Assembly (NCBI GenBank): GCA_964648335.1
Contig: CAZYLZ010000001.1
Coordinates: forward strand, 104,165-168,164
DNA length: 64,000 bases
From: CAZYLZ01 sp964648335
Lineage (GTDB): Bacteria > Patescibacteriota > Minisyncoccia > Phycocordibacterales > UBA2100
Direction: 5' to 3'
Position 1 is the first letter of the stretch. Each line of letters starts with the position of its first letter. Shown here one piece after another: positions 30,001 through 37,312 of this stretch. A model generated the notes under the pieces. It was not told the origin of the DNA. It worked only from the letters and a program-made list of their open reading frames with translations, and did not search any database. Made by a program: the position numbers and the translations under genes.

Positions 30001-32671
30001 GGCGGGGAACTTGAACGTCGCCGGTATCACGCTTCTCGGACAGGCAACTACCACGAACCTTCTGGTAACCGCATCGACTACTTTGCAGAACTTCACTGGA
30101 CAGAACTCGACCACGACCAACGCCACTTCGACGACGTTGTTCGCCAACACCGCATCGACCACAAATCTCTTTGCATCCAACGGCACTATCACGCGATCGA
30201 CCACCACGAATGCAACTACCACTTCCTTGTTTGCGAACACGGCGTCTACGACTGATCTCTATTCGTCCAACAGCATCATCACCCGTGCAACCACGACAAA
30301 CGCGACTACCACATCGCTCTTCGCGACCGTGGCGTCCTCTACAAATTTATTTGCTTCTAACTTCTCGCTCGGTAATCTTTCGGGCATCCTCAAAGCGACC
30401 GCAGGCGCCGTATCGACGTCGTTGGCAGACCTCACCACCGACATCACCGGCATCCTCCAGGTAGCAAACGGCGGAACCGGATGGGACAACCTTGTCGCCG
30501 GAACACTCCTTACCGGCAATGGCTCGGGCAAGGTGGCTACCACCACGATCGGATCCTCGCTCCAGATCTCGGGCTCGTCTCTTGGTCTCAATCTCTCGAA
30601 TCCGAACATCTGGACCGGTCTCCAGACTTTCACCAACGCGTCGACCACCTTTGTCTCCGTCCTTACTAAGGCGTCGTTCGGATCGACCGCCACCACCACC
30701 ATCGACTCGGCAGGTAACGTGGCGGTGGCGGGGACACTCGCCGTAACTGGGAACACGACATTGGCTGCGGCAACGACCTCGAATTTACTCGTAACCGGAT
30801 CAACAACTCTCCAAAACTTTACTGCTCGAAACGCGACGACAACGCAGGCCACGACTACGACACTCTATATCTCTTCTGCGCTACGAGGGGCAGGGCTCAG
30901 TGCCTGTGCAAATGCTACCGATAAGCTTTTGTGGGATACAGCGACAGCGCAGTTTAGCTGTGGAACAGACGCGGGTGCCGGTACTGGAATCGCAAACTTG
31001 GGTGCTGCAGGACAATTGCAGAACGGCGCATCTCAGACGTTTGCGACCTCGACAGACACCAATATTGGTCTCACGATCACGTCGCTCGCTAACGTGCATA
31101 CGTTCACCACCATCTGGAACGGCATATTATCGGTGGCGCGTGGCGGCACTGGTTGGGCCACTATTCAGGCTGGTACCTTGCTCACCGGTAACGGAAGCGG
31201 CGCGGTGGCGACGACCACTATAGGATCGTCCCTCCAAATCTCGGGATCTACGCTTGCACTCAACCTCACTAATGCGAATGTCTGGACGGGATTGCAGACC
31301 TTTGCAAATGCATCAACAACTTTGTTCGAATCCGTGACGCAATTTGCGCAGACCATACAGTCGACTTCGACAAACGCGCTAGTCATCAAATCAAATCTTA
31401 GTTCGACTGCCGGCCTTACCTTGGGCGGCACCACCACACCGCAGATACTCGGCATTGATACGCTGAATACCCGCGTCAAGATCGGTACCGGCGGTGCTAC
31501 GCCCGTTTTGTTCGTGCTCGACACCAAGAATACGGCAGGAGATCCGACAGGAGTCGATGGTGCGCAGTATTACAACTCGAATACGAGCGATTATCGCTGC
31601 TTTAGCGGAACGACCTGGAGGAGCTGCGGCGGCTTGGCAGCGAGCTCGACAGGAGACGTGCAGTTCAAGAACGTCGATGGATCGTTTACCGCGTCTTCGA
31701 ACTTTAACTGGAGCATGGCCAACAACGGCCTCACTATCACTGCATCATCGTCATCGCAGACGACCGATCTCTTTACTATCGCGTCGAGTACCGGAGCGCC
31801 AATGTTCGCTGTCAGCAGCAAAGGTGTTCTAGAGTTGGCCACGACTACTGACCCGGCGGCGCCTGCTGCGGGACAGCTCAATATATATGCGAAAAATATT
31901 GCCGGACGCATCATGCCCAAATGGATCGGCCCAAGCGGAGTCGATACTCCATTTCAGGCGAACCTCGGATTCAATCGCGTTTCTATGATGATGCCGGCAG
32001 GAGGCACAACTGCGACTACATTCGTCGGCGGATTAGGCTCTACCTTTACCAACGTTGTGACAACCGCAGCAAACCCAACGCCTACCACCGCAAGCTTACT
32101 GACATCGACACGTCGCGCAACATTCAGCACAGGTACGACCCTCAATACCATAACCTCACACCGCCAGAGCACGTTGCAGGTTACGCGCGGGAATTCTTCG
32201 AATATCGGCGGCTTCTTCTATACGATACGATTTGGCACTTCGGTAACTCCGGCAGGTAATCGCGTGTTCGTCGGTCTTTCGGATTCGGTGGCAGCACCTG
32301 CCAACCTCGATCCTTTGGTCACCGGCACTGGAATAGGTCGTGTGGGCATGGCAATTAATGCCAACACAGGCAACTGGAGTTTTGTGCACAACGTGTCCGG
32401 TACTGCGCCGACAGTCTATAACCTTGGTGCTAGTTTTCCCGTTGATAACACCAGTCTCTATGAGCTTATTCTTTTCTCTAAACCAAATGACACTGTCATA
32501 AGTTATCGCGTGAAGAACCTTGCGACGGGTGCAGAGTTAGCCAGTACGACGCTTTCAACCAACATTCCGGCCAATACAACTTATTTAGCACCACAGTTCT
32601 GGATGGTAAACGTAGCTGCTGCCATCGCCACCTTCGATTTCGGTGGCTGGTACCTCGAGAGCGACCAATAA
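21023..32671 (+). CDS. Giant 3882-residue modular fibre-like surface protein
   Basis: The start at 21023 has an AGGAGA 9 bases before the ATG and overlaps the HTH gene. A signal peptide or anchor occupies about residues 1-45 (ending AYAAVG). The N-terminal head ends with NLSPRQRIFASGYAVNAATV, a pattern seen in tail-fibre-like proteins of this kind of bacterium. Most of the rest is Thr/Ser/Ala repeats of the N-A-T-T-T-x-S-L/F-F-A type, probably beta-solenoid. Inserted parts are a peptidase-G2-like or fibre-chaperone-like segment (about 1475-1620, ADFAEYMQL...LIGVISDNPAFVGN), a Gly-rich region (about 2575-2750) and a globular C-terminus (about 3650-3882). Resemblance to phage tail fibres suggests attachment to a host cell; this is inference. 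Confidence 0.85.
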   Translation: MHRASKPSRAIFRALLRWQDLFAVLALSSTLLSPVLVLPLPAYAAVGVPRIINNQGRLMDANGSLLGGAGTDYCFKFSLFDDASVGSGSQVWPSVAPSIMTVPVKQGIYSVGVGDTDQGGDVLDYNFQDNDAVYLNVEVAAKVGATCAVGDGAETFENLSPRQRIFASGYAVNAATVGGFTPAQQATGNQIPVLSAGNLILAASNPFINATSTNALTLQGGGSVSGDIRFFNAGNKLTSAGNLTLTGSVTASGLSSFTNLLIGGLSTTTIQGTTSGTSTIQGFLNVLGTNSTSTFSGSIATPFLNLTGAGATSTAASGFDIAAGCFSIGGVCVGGVNSITANADNTLVVDPTGGNAIVGLNLSNANIWTGLQQFANASSSIFSAGKAFFGATATTTIDSAGNVDVAGTLDVSGNTTLAKATSTSFAITSVTNTLLKTDANGSVVPAVPGSDYLVSAVTSLGAAGQAQTGATQTFATSTTVTNGLTAAITITSSGNVHTFTPSVTGTLSALGGGTGIANPSAGGILIGSYVGGAYQQIATSSLGIRTTDVQEGSNLYYQDARVNSFIDASTTIPKTFSANVFSGLTTLNGGLTVGSLNGPLQANNGVVSATSSIGVAYGGTGVSTAPAYGQLLVGNAASGYSLVATSTLAIALTDTTGTLAVNRGGTGITSPTAGAIVLGDYSGTGYMQIATSSLGLLTTNVAEGSNLYYQNARVLTYLDSFDKGYFYSTTSADFWKSQNDFYSTTSADYWKSQSNFFSTSSVDFWKSQTNFYSTTSADYWKSQNSFFSTTSSDYFLSQNRGSAFSTTSATYFADASSTIAKTYSNNTFTGVNVFNGDTTLTNATTASLAVTGVTSSLLKTNADGSVVPAVAGVDYAAANASTFGKTFEIDASGYLAPTTSVTVRLPSGFVSQASSTVDGNLTVTGNLTAGNATVTHATSTSFFASVASSTNAFFTRFVTGNATATGAFAAANLAVTGSTTLQNVTAQNATTTNATSTSFFAGVLAATSGTIANIFGTNATITAATTTNLFATTASTTNLFASNLTFAGGQGTTSALAITGITNGLLGTNANGSISATSFSGPLSFFGNTLTITQANGATSGFLASSDWNVFNDKVSSTSLDTSAKLAALITDETGSGSLVFGTAPSITDGRFASTTLSGNVLITGNATGTNATTTTFYSTTASSTNLFTSNLSIGNLNGLLKSTNGLVATAIAGTDYISSVFKDWNVVNGVLVPTTTIGVIVSASSTFAGGITTSNATATNATTTSLFASIASSTSAFATKLFIGNGTSTGVFASNGLIVSGSTTLQDFAGANATMTNATSSSFFSSILYAFNGRIGDLIASTSATLASTTAYGRFITGTVVATSSTGTSTFSGAVGVGTTNPSYKVSIVGSTTAATSATGTAVLSVTNTNNTLSSGTNVLRLNIRTPFGTACTSGTTCPRFIEYVSGMANGSDTGGAGVGSLRLSTAGTGITQTSGAADFAEYMQLNSSADVGDLVSLNSSGQYQKAVAGQSLIGVISDNPAFVGNANLEGQPNAYVVGFAGVIQTTVSAENGSINAGDLIAATTTPGLGVKLTKSGYALGQALESYSGPGNGTIKVLVMPKYVDAAIVLDSYGGTTGGTSGYWSLATSTGEVSLASSTYSLLISGKLSAANASTTNISSTYASSTRAFVGALSVGNLNGVLKATGGLVSTALVNLTSEVTGTLPVLNGGTNISTPTAAGVLVGNYAGDGYMQVATSSLGLTTTNITEGTNLYYQNARVLSYLNTLDKGYFFASTSADYWKTQNNFFSTTSVDAWKLVNNFFSTTSTDYWKTQNNFFSTTSAMYFADASSTIAKTYSNNTFTGANVFNGDTTLGKATSSSFAVTGISSALVKANANGSFVPAIPGVDYAAANASTFGQTFEIGADGFLAPTSSIVVRLPNGFVSQASSTVDGNLTVTGSLAAGNATMTNATTTSLFASVASSTNAFFTRLITGNATSTGQFAAANLSVSGSTTLQNVSAVNATTTNATTTGSAYIANLSLGSALTASNGGTGISAPAAAGILLGNYAGGGYQQLATSSLGLSTTDITEGTNLYYQNARVLTYLDTFNKGYFYSTTSTDYWKTQNNFFSTTSADAWKLVSNFFSTTSSQYFLSQNQGAAFSTTSAMYFADASSTIAKTYSNNTFTGANVFNGNTTLGKATTTSFAITSVPAAILKTDANGSVIPAIAGVDYLTGSLYGKSFEIDASGYLAPTTSVTVRLPSGFVSQASSTVDGNLTVTGNVTAANATVTNATSTSLFASIASSTSAFATRLFVGNATATGVFAANGLIVSGSTTLQNFSGNNATTTNLYAVTASTTNLFVSNGTIVRSTTTNATTTTSFATTASSTNLFASNFSLGNLTGILKATAGTVSTALVNLATDVTGILQVANGGTGWAAVQAGSLLYGNGSGSLATTTQGSAGQMLAFLNGVPTWVATTTFSNGLTYANGNVTLSSQVALTNASSTAVSANDYLSVGRTATTTIRGETNATSTFAGGIQATALNLTGAATSSASGGFNLTAGCFAVNGTCLGNAQPGTNVVLTAVRNYTTTQQWTVPSNLVYAVVEVWGGGGGGGDGDGTGDGTGGGGAGGYASKTYTATTLVGTTSIQALVGAGGATTTSATGSTGGTSNFGGYATSTGGAGGVRANGGEGAGGAGGVGSGGDINLAGEPGGLGDTTMANQQGNGGSAPRGGNGGLGGNQTTGNGAVGGTCGGGGGGAGGAAGGGGTGCIVIYEYTATNVALGNGSVNSGSTGQVAYYNAAGQAVTGSSILYIDSVNGRVGVGSTTPAAALGVSGDAFINGRVTASHLTATGTLSVTGSTTLQNFTAGNSTTSNATSTNTFATTASSTNLFTSNFTLGGLTGILKATAGLVSASLVDLTTDITGILQVANGGTGWDNLVAGTLLTGNGSGKVATTTIGSSLQISGSSLGLNLSNPNIWTGLQTFTNASTTFVSVLTKASFGSTATTTIDSAGNVAVAGNLNVAGITLLGQATTTNLLVTASTTLQNFTGQNSTTTNATSTTLFANTASTTNLFASNGTITRSTTTNATTTSLFANTASTTDLYSSNSIITRATTTNATTTSLFATVASSTNLFASNFSLGNLSGILKATAGAVSTSLADLTTDITGILQVANGGTGWDNLVAGTLLTGNGSGKVATTTIGSSLQISGSSLGLNLSNPNIWTGLQTFTNASTTFVSVLTKASFGSTATTTIDSAGNVAVAGTLAVTGNTTLAAATTSNLLVTGSTTLQNFTARNATTTQATTTTLYISSALRGAGLSACANATDKLLWDTATAQFSCGTDAGAGTGIANLGAAGQLQNGASQTFATSTDTNIGLTITSLANVHTFTTIWNGILSVARGGTGWATIQAGTLLTGNGSGAVATTTIGSSLQISGSTLALNLTNANVWTGLQTFANASTTLFESVTQFAQTIQSTSTNALVIKSNLSSTAGLTLGGTTTPQILGIDTLNTRVKIGTGGATPVLFVLDTKNTAGDPTGVDGAQYYNSNTSDYRCFSGTTWRSCGGLAASSTGDVQFKNVDGSFTASSNFNWSMANNGLTITASSSSQTTDLFTIASSTGAPMFAVSSKGVLELATTTDPAAPAAGQLNIYAKNIAGRIMPKWIGPSGVDTPFQANLGFNRVSMMMPAGGTTATTFVGGLGSTFTNVVTTAANPTPTTASLLTSTRRATFSTGTTLNTITSHRQSTLQVTRGNSSNIGGFFYTIRFGTSVTPAGNRVFVGLSDSVAAPANLDPLVTGTGIGRVGMAINANTGNWSFVHNVSGTAPTVYNLGASFPVDNTSLYELILFSKPNDTVISYRVKNLATGAELASTTLSTNIPANTTYLAPQFWMVNVAAAIATFDFGGWYLESDQ
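23198..23422 (+). repeat. Five tandem 15-residue repeats (FYSTTSADYWKSQN type)
   Basis: The units start with a Phe codon every 45 bases from 23198. Shorter runs of the same motif recur near 26338-26480 and 27295-27440 in the same gene, each followed by a YFADASSTIAKTYSNNTFTG-like block. Confidence 0.7.
26486..26572 (+). repeat. 87-bp direct repeat, copy 1
   Basis: Identical to 27452-27538, 966 bases (322 codons) downstream and in frame. It encodes the block ending in NTFTGANVFNG. Confidence 0.8.
27452..27538 (+). repeat. 87-bp direct repeat, copy 2
   Basis: Identical to 26486-26572, in the same reading frame of the same gene. Confidence 0.8.
29701..30008 (+). repeat. 308-bp identical direct repeat, copy 1
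   Basis: Reads base for base the same as 30427-30734. The offset is 726 bases (242 codons), so both copies are in frame. It encodes a block from DLTTDITGILQ to NVAVAG. Confidence 0.85.
30427..30734 (+). repeat. 308-bp identical direct repeat, copy 2
   Basis: Second copy of 29701-30008. Unequal crossing-over between the two would remove or add 242 codons without changing frame. Confidence 0.85.
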
Positions 32672-32675
32672 AAAA

Positions 32676-32684
32676 TGGTATTCT
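32676..32684 (+). promoter_or_regulatory. Extended -10 promoter for the gene at 32705
   Basis: TGG-TATTCT directly follows the giant gene's stop and gives a leader of about 14 bases. This argues for the start at 32705 rather than the ATG at 32675, which lies inside the promoter. Confidence 0.45.
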
Positions 32685-32704
32685 TTAGCAATAATTCGCA
32701 CCGT

Positions 32705-33682
32705 ATGAAAAAGTTTATCGCTCGCATAGTCACACTCTCGGTCATCCTATCAATGGGGTCGTTTCAGACGGCGTTCGCGCAAGCGGTGCCTGATGCTGTA
32801 GCCGCCGAGATTCCTGCGGCAGTACCAGTCGTACCGGTGCCTGTCGAACCGGCTCCAACGCCCCCGATCGAGACGCCACCGGCAGATCCTGCTGGCGATG
32901 TGCAAAGTGTTCCTATAGAGCCAGGCACTGTTGCTGAGGCAACCACCGAAACCGTCCAAGAGACGTTTAATGTCCAAGACGGTACCTCGGGGGTAACGCT
33001 TGAGACTACGACCAACCCCGAGACTGCGACCTCGACGGAGTCTGACGCAACGATTGTGCCAATCGTTGATGCGACATCTACGGAGGCGACAACAACGCCG
33101 GTGGTAGTCGTCGAGGCGACCACCACCGAACCCTCAATACCAGTACCCGACGCCGTGTTGGATGTGGTGACGCCGGACATCCAGTCGGTGCCGGTTGTCG
33201 AGGAGACCGTTGCCGATCCAGTGCCGGTGCCCGAGCCTGTTCCCGAACCTATCGTCCTCGATACCGAAGAACTCACTCCTTCGCCCGACTTTGCCTTCGC
33301 TCTCACGGGCCGGCAGATCCCTACGAAGCGCAAAGTAGAGAACGCCGAAGGGAAAGTGATCCGCGAAGAAGCGGTGTCGGCGCCGCTTTCGTCGACGGTA
33401 GACAACGCAAACGGAGTCATGCATGTGTCTGGCTCGTGCAGCGATGCCTACTTCGTCGTACTCCTCTTCAAGAACCAGAACGACTATGCAGACGACCCAA
33501 GCTCGTACATCGTAAATCGCGCATACCCGTGTGTCGCCGGCGCGTACTCGTACTCGATTTCCGAGTTGCCGTTCGGTCTCAAAGACGGCACGTACTACCT
33601 GCTCATCGGCCAGCAAGGAGAGCGCGGTGCATGGACGCCTATCACCGGACTTACCGAGATATCCATTAACAATAATCAGTAA
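32705..33682 (+). CDS. Secreted Pro/Val/Thr/Glu-rich protein with small C-terminal domain
   Basis: 325 residues from the ATG at 32705, which places a clean signal peptide first (MKKFIARIVTLSVIL...AFAQA, about 1-27). Residues ~28-205 are a low-complexity linker rich in Pro, Val, Thr and Glu, likely extended and wall-spanning. The C-terminal ~110 residues form a compact domain with two Cys (GSCSDAYFVVLLF, RAYPCVAGAYSYSI). It lies immediately after the giant fibre gene and may belong to the same surface structure. No family recognised. Confidence 0.7.
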   Translation: MKKFIARIVTLSVILSMGSFQTAFAQAVPDAVAAEIPAAVPVVPVPVEPAPTPPIETPPADPAGDVQSVPIEPGTVAEATTETVQETFNVQDGTSGVTLETTTNPETATSTESDATIVPIVDATSTEATTTPVVVVEATTTEPSIPVPDAVLDVVTPDIQSVPVVEETVADPVPVPEPVPEPIVLDTEELTPSPDFAFALTGRQIPTKRKVENAEGKVIREEAVSAPLSSTVDNANGVMHVSGSCSDAYFVVLLFKNQNDYADDPSSYIVNRAYPCVAGAYSYSISELPFGLKDGTYYLLIGQQGERGAWTPITGLTEISINNNQ

Positions 33683-33688
33683 CGCATC

Positions 33689-34105
33689 ATGATCGACTTT
33701 ATTCTAGAAAACGGATTCAAGAGCCTGATCTTCTGGGTCGTGGGCGTGCTCGCGGGAGGAGTCTTTGTGCTCGCAACAGGCATCGACTTTGGATCGGCGT
33801 TTCCTACACCTCCCGCGAACAAGTTTCAGGCAGTCTTCCTCTCTAACAACCAGGTCTACTTCGGACGGCTCCAAGATCTCGATGCCAACTATGTGACCCT
33901 GTCCGATGTGTACTACCTTCGTACGGCCTCCGATCTCGAGAATCAGAAGGACTCGGGCACAGGCCTCAATCTTATAAAGCTCGGCGGAGAGCTCCACGGG
34001 CCAGAGGACACAATCTACATACCGAAGTCGAGCATCCTCTTCTGGGAGAACCTCAAGGATTCGTCCCGGGTAGTGCAGTCGATTATAGGATCAAAGACCA
34101 ATTAA
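33689..34105 (+). CDS. Small single-pass membrane protein, unknown
   Basis: 138 residues, 6 bases after the previous stop. One transmembrane segment at about 10-32, then a soluble domain (NKFQAVFLSNNQVYFGRLQDLDANYVTL, beta-rich) ending in a short charged region. The F-L-S/T-x-x-Q-V-Y-F-G-x-L pattern is one I associate with a conserved small membrane protein of Parcubacteria-like genomes, but I cannot name it. Confidence 0.75.
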   Translation: MIDFILENGFKSLIFWVVGVLAGGVFVLATGIDFGSAFPTPPANKFQAVFLSNNQVYFGRLQDLDANYVTLSDVYYLRTASDLENQKDSGTGLNLIKLGGELHGPEDTIYIPKSSILFWENLKDSSRVVQSIIGSKTN

Positions 34106-34125
34106 GAATTTAGAAACACTACCGT

Positions 34126-34590
34126 ATGCAACGCGAATCAATGGTCATTCATCTCAAGAACTCACAGGACGAAGCGCCCGACCACGGACGCATACTCGAG
34201 CGCCCTGCAGCACCGCAACCTCCGCGAAAGAAGCGCAAGCCGCCGTACCTGCTTGTCGCGCTCTCGCTCATAACGATTGTGGCCGTCATCGGTGGCATCT
34301 TCTGGTTTACTCGTCCGTCGGCCTTCAAGCAGGGAACCGCCGAGATAAGCGCGGCCGAGATCACTTCGCTCGTCGACAAGGTGGGTGAACTCATGCTCTT
34401 GCCGACCGAAGAGAAGCCTACTGTCGCAACCGTCTCAGACCTCAATCCTCTCAAGGACCAGCTATTCTTCAAGAATGCCCATGTCGGCGACATGGTGCTC
34501 ATGTACCCTAAAGCTCGTCGCGCGATCCTCTACAGCCCCTCAGAAAATAAGATCATCGAGGTAGCGCCTATCACCCTCGACGCACAGTAA
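34126..34590 (+). CDS. Small single-pass membrane protein, unknown
   Basis: 154 residues; an internal Met at 34141 is an alternative start. The cytoplasmic N-terminus is polar and Pro/Lys-rich (PQPPRKKRKPPY). A transmembrane segment at about 41-62 is followed by an extracellular domain containing LMLLPTEEKPTVATVSD and GDMVLMYPKARRAILYSP. It sits between two other envelope genes in the same direction. Function unknown. Confidence 0.75.
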   Translation: MQRESMVIHLKNSQDEAPDHGRILERPAAPQPPRKKRKPPYLLVALSLITIVAVIGGIFWFTRPSAFKQGTAEISAAEITSLVDKVGELMLLPTEEKPTVATVSDLNPLKDQLFFKNAHVGDMVLMYPKARRAILYSPSENKIIEVAPITLDAQ

Positions 34591-34595
34591 GATGC

Positions 34596-35924
34596 ATGCG
34601 TGCGACCTCCAACACACAGAAGGTTCTCAGCGTCTTTCTGATGCTCGTATGGGTTATGTCGCCCGTATCTGCCGTCTTTGCCGACAGCTTTTCGAGTACT
34701 AATTTCAAGGCAAAGGATCCCGTAACGAACAATTTTGGCGGGTCAGCCTCGTCGACCAGCTTCTCGTCGGTCCAGAGCGGAGGGCAGTCGGTGACGGGCG
34801 AATCTACGAGCACGAGTTACGCCATAACGATGGGCTATGCCTATTTCGAGACTTTTACGCCGCGATCGGGTAACTGGCAGTGGTTTTCTGACGAGACGAA
34901 CGAGACACCAACCGCCGCGCTTGCGTCAGAAAACGTCGCGCCGAGCGATATGGGCGAGCAGGACGTTACCAAGCTGCGCATCACGGTGCACGAGATTGCC
35001 GATATCGGTTCGAGCGGACAAAAGTTCCGCCTCCAGTATTCGACATCGTCTGATTTTTCTTCGGGCGGAATCTTCGTGTCCGAGCAGACGGTCTGTAACG
35101 GCTCCTCACAATGGTGCTATGCAGACGGTGCCGGAGTCGACAACGCGATCGTCACTACCTCTGTCCTTACCGATCCTGATTCGTGCGTAGCGAGCGTCGG
35201 CGACGGTTGTGGCACGCATAACGAATACGGCACCTCGACATCGCTCTACACGCACAAGAAGAGCGCATCGAGCGAATACGAGTTTACGATCACCCAGTCC
35301 GGCGCTGCTATCAATACTGTGTATTTTTTTAGGCTTTTCGATGTCGCCGCGAGCTCATCGGTGGCGGCGTCATCGACGTATCCGAGTCTCTCGACGGGCG
35401 GATCGTCACTCACATTTACCGTCGACGGTCTCGATTCGGGAACGGTGACCGAGGGACAGACGACCGGTGTCACCACGACTCCGACGTCGATCCCGTTCGG
35501 TACCTTGCCGTTCGGCTCGCCGACAGCTGCTGCGCAGCGGCTGACCGTAACGACGAACGCGAATCAGGGATACCAGGTCTATGCTCTTGCCGATCAGGGG
35601 CTCATCGATCAGACCGGAGCCGAGATTGCTCCGGTGACGGGTACCGATAGTACGCCCTTGGGATGGTCGACCGCGTGCGACACGAACGCCGCCGGGTGTT
35701 ACGGCTATCATACGGGCGAAGACGTGCTCTCGGGCGGGTCGACGCGATTCTCCGCCGACGATACATTCGCGAGTTTCTCGAACACACCGCAAGAGATCGG
35801 ATTCAGCGCGGTGCCAGCGGTCTCGAAGCAGACCGATGTCGTGGTCCGTGTACTCGCACGTACGAGCCAAGATGCCGGCGCTTATGCGAGCAGCATCATG
35901 TACATCATCGTTCCTGTCTTCTAG
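34596..35924 (+). CDS. Secreted surface protein sharing its C-terminal module with the gene at 38935
   Basis: 442 residues, 5 bases after the previous stop. Signal peptide about 1-29 (AVFADSF). The central part has a GYAYFETFTPRSGNWQWF segment, Cys pairs and Ser/Thr-rich stretches. The C-terminal ~150 residues (TSIPFGTLPFGSPTAAAQ, NANQGYQV, DQGLIDQTGAEI) match the end of the 38935 protein. Both end in a hydrophobic Y-x-x-x-P-V/I-F. Likely an exported surface protein; the shared module may be an assembly or anchoring domain. Confidence 0.75.
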   Translation: MRATSNTQKVLSVFLMLVWVMSPVSAVFADSFSSTNFKAKDPVTNNFGGSASSTSFSSVQSGGQSVTGESTSTSYAITMGYAYFETFTPRSGNWQWFSDETNETPTAALASENVAPSDMGEQDVTKLRITVHEIADIGSSGQKFRLQYSTSSDFSSGGIFVSEQTVCNGSSQWCYADGAGVDNAIVTTSVLTDPDSCVASVGDGCGTHNEYGTSTSLYTHKKSASSEYEFTITQSGAAINTVYFFRLFDVAASSSVAASSTYPSLSTGGSSLTFTVDGLDSGTVTEGQTTGVTTTPTSIPFGTLPFGSPTAAAQRLTVTTNANQGYQVYALADQGLIDQTGAEIAPVTGTDSTPLGWSTACDTNAAGCYGYHTGEDVLSGGSTRFSADDTFASFSNTPQEIGFSAVPAVSKQTDVVVRVLARTSQDAGAYASSIMYIIVPVF

Positions 35925-35953
35925 TGTGCATAAGTGCTTAACCGATTACCTGT

Positions 35954-37312
35954 ATGCCCCGTAAAATACAACCTATGTTCGCGCGACTCGTGGCCCCGTT
36001 CTTTTTGGCAGTGATGGTCTTCTCTCATGCACCGCTGCCGGCGTACGCCGCGACCGACATGACTGCCACACCGGCGGTCATGGACGAGAAGGCTAAGGCG
36101 CGAGACATCCTTAAGAAGGAGATCACGATCAAGAACACGAGCAGCCGCAAGCTGACCGTGTATCCGATCGTCAAGGATGTCGTATCAGAGACGGGGGCGA
36201 CGGGATTCGTACAGGCACAAGATAGCACTGAGCGATCTGCATCGCTTGCCAACTGGATCGAGCTTTCCCGAGGCGTAATCGAGCTCGGTCCCGGCGAAGA
36301 GAAAGTCGTCCCCTTCGTGATCCGAGCCAACCTCAATGCGACGCCGGACATGTATCATGCGTATATAACCTTCGGTGAGGGCAATACGCGCGAAGTCGCA
36401 GAAGCGAAGCCACCCCTGGCGACTGTCACGGTCAATCTCGAGCTTCAGGCCGACCTCAAAGAGCTTTTGCAGTTGAATAAGTTCACGACCGAGAATGTTT
36501 ATTTTGCCGGAGATGACGTACGTCTGAGCTACCAGTTCGAGAACATTGGTAATCAGACGCTCGCTCCTGCAGGAGAGATTGTCATTTACGACCGCAAAGG
36601 GTCAGAAGTAGCGACCCTGGAGATAAATAAGGAAGGGAAGTCGGTGTCGCCCGCACAGATGACACAATTCGCGTCGGTCTGGACTGCGGCTAAAGGGTAT
36701 GGAAAGTTCAAGGCGCTTTTGAGTGTGCGCTACGGATCTGACGAGAAAGGGACGCTCCAAGACACAGTGTTCTTCTGGATAATACCGTGGAAACAGATTC
36801 TTGCGGCGTTCATCATCGGCATCATTCTCATAACGATTTTCGTATTCTATTTCCACGGCAAGATATCGCTCCGCAGGCGTCCAGGCCTCGTCGAGGCAGC
36901 ACCGCTTGCAGCTGCGGTGCCGCGGATGTCTGCCGACATAGCACGGCCTGTCTCTGCCGTTTCAGATGCTCCTGTCGACGCTCCACGCGAGGGCCTCGTC
37001 AAACGAGGGGTCATGTCGGTACTCCGTGGTGTCTTGTGGCCGTTTACCTTTGTTATGTCCTTGTTTAAGCGAAAAGCGCGCAATCCCGAAGCGGCACGCA
37101 TTCAGACTGAAGATACGTCAGTCCGCGCCGAGATTCCTGCATCGGCAGAGCGCGGCGGCTCTCCTGCTGCTGGTGATGCCGCGCCGCGCCGCGCGTCCTT
37201 CGATGAAGCGAATCAGGGCACGGTGATCGATCTTAAGAAGATTCGCAGCATGGACCGCTCGAAAGACATCGAACCGACCGACGGACACGTGATAAATCTA
37301 AAGCGGCGATGA
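35954..37312 (+). CDS. DUF916-like membrane protein with cytoplasmic tail
   Basis: 452 residues. Signal peptide about 1-33 (AYAATDM). The DUF916-like ectodomain contains MTATPAVMDEKAKARDILKKEI, LANWIELSRGVIELGPGEEKVVPF and a second beta domain starting FENIGNQTLAPAGEIVIYD. A transmembrane segment is at about 279-300. The cytoplasmic tail is ~150 residues, basic and probably disordered, with an amphipathic hydrophobic stretch near 355-372. DUF916 domains in Gram-positives bind peptidoglycan with WxL proteins. The gene overlaps the next by 4 bases (ATGA). Confidence 0.75.
   Translation: MPRKIQPMFARLVAPFFLAVMVFSHAPLPAYAATDMTATPAVMDEKAKARDILKKEITIKNTSSRKLTVYPIVKDVVSETGATGFVQAQDSTERSASLANWIELSRGVIELGPGEEKVVPFVIRANLNATPDMYHAYITFGEGNTREVAEAKPPLATVTVNLELQADLKELLQLNKFTTENVYFAGDDVRLSYQFENIGNQTLAPAGEIVIYDRKGSEVATLEINKEGKSVSPAQMTQFASVWTAAKGYGKFKALLSVRYGSDEKGTLQDTVFFWIIPWKQILAAFIIGIILITIFVFYFHGKISLRRRPGLVEAAPLAAAVPRMSADIARPVSAVSDAPVDAPREGLVKRGVMSVLRGVLWPFTFVMSLFKRKARNPEAARIQTEDTSVRAEIPASAERGGSPAAGDAAPRRASFDEANQGTVIDLKKIRSMDRSKDIEPTDGHVINLKRR

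Noticed and set aside
29344..30240. 298-codon minus-strand reading frame, and many similar ones inside the two giant genes
   Set aside because: They mirror low-complexity Thr/Ser codons of the plus-strand gene, carry no domain, and recur with the repeats.
23198..30734. CRISPR-like periodic short repeats
   Set aside because: The repeats are coding, in frame, unequal in spacing and without distinct spacers; no cas gene is near.
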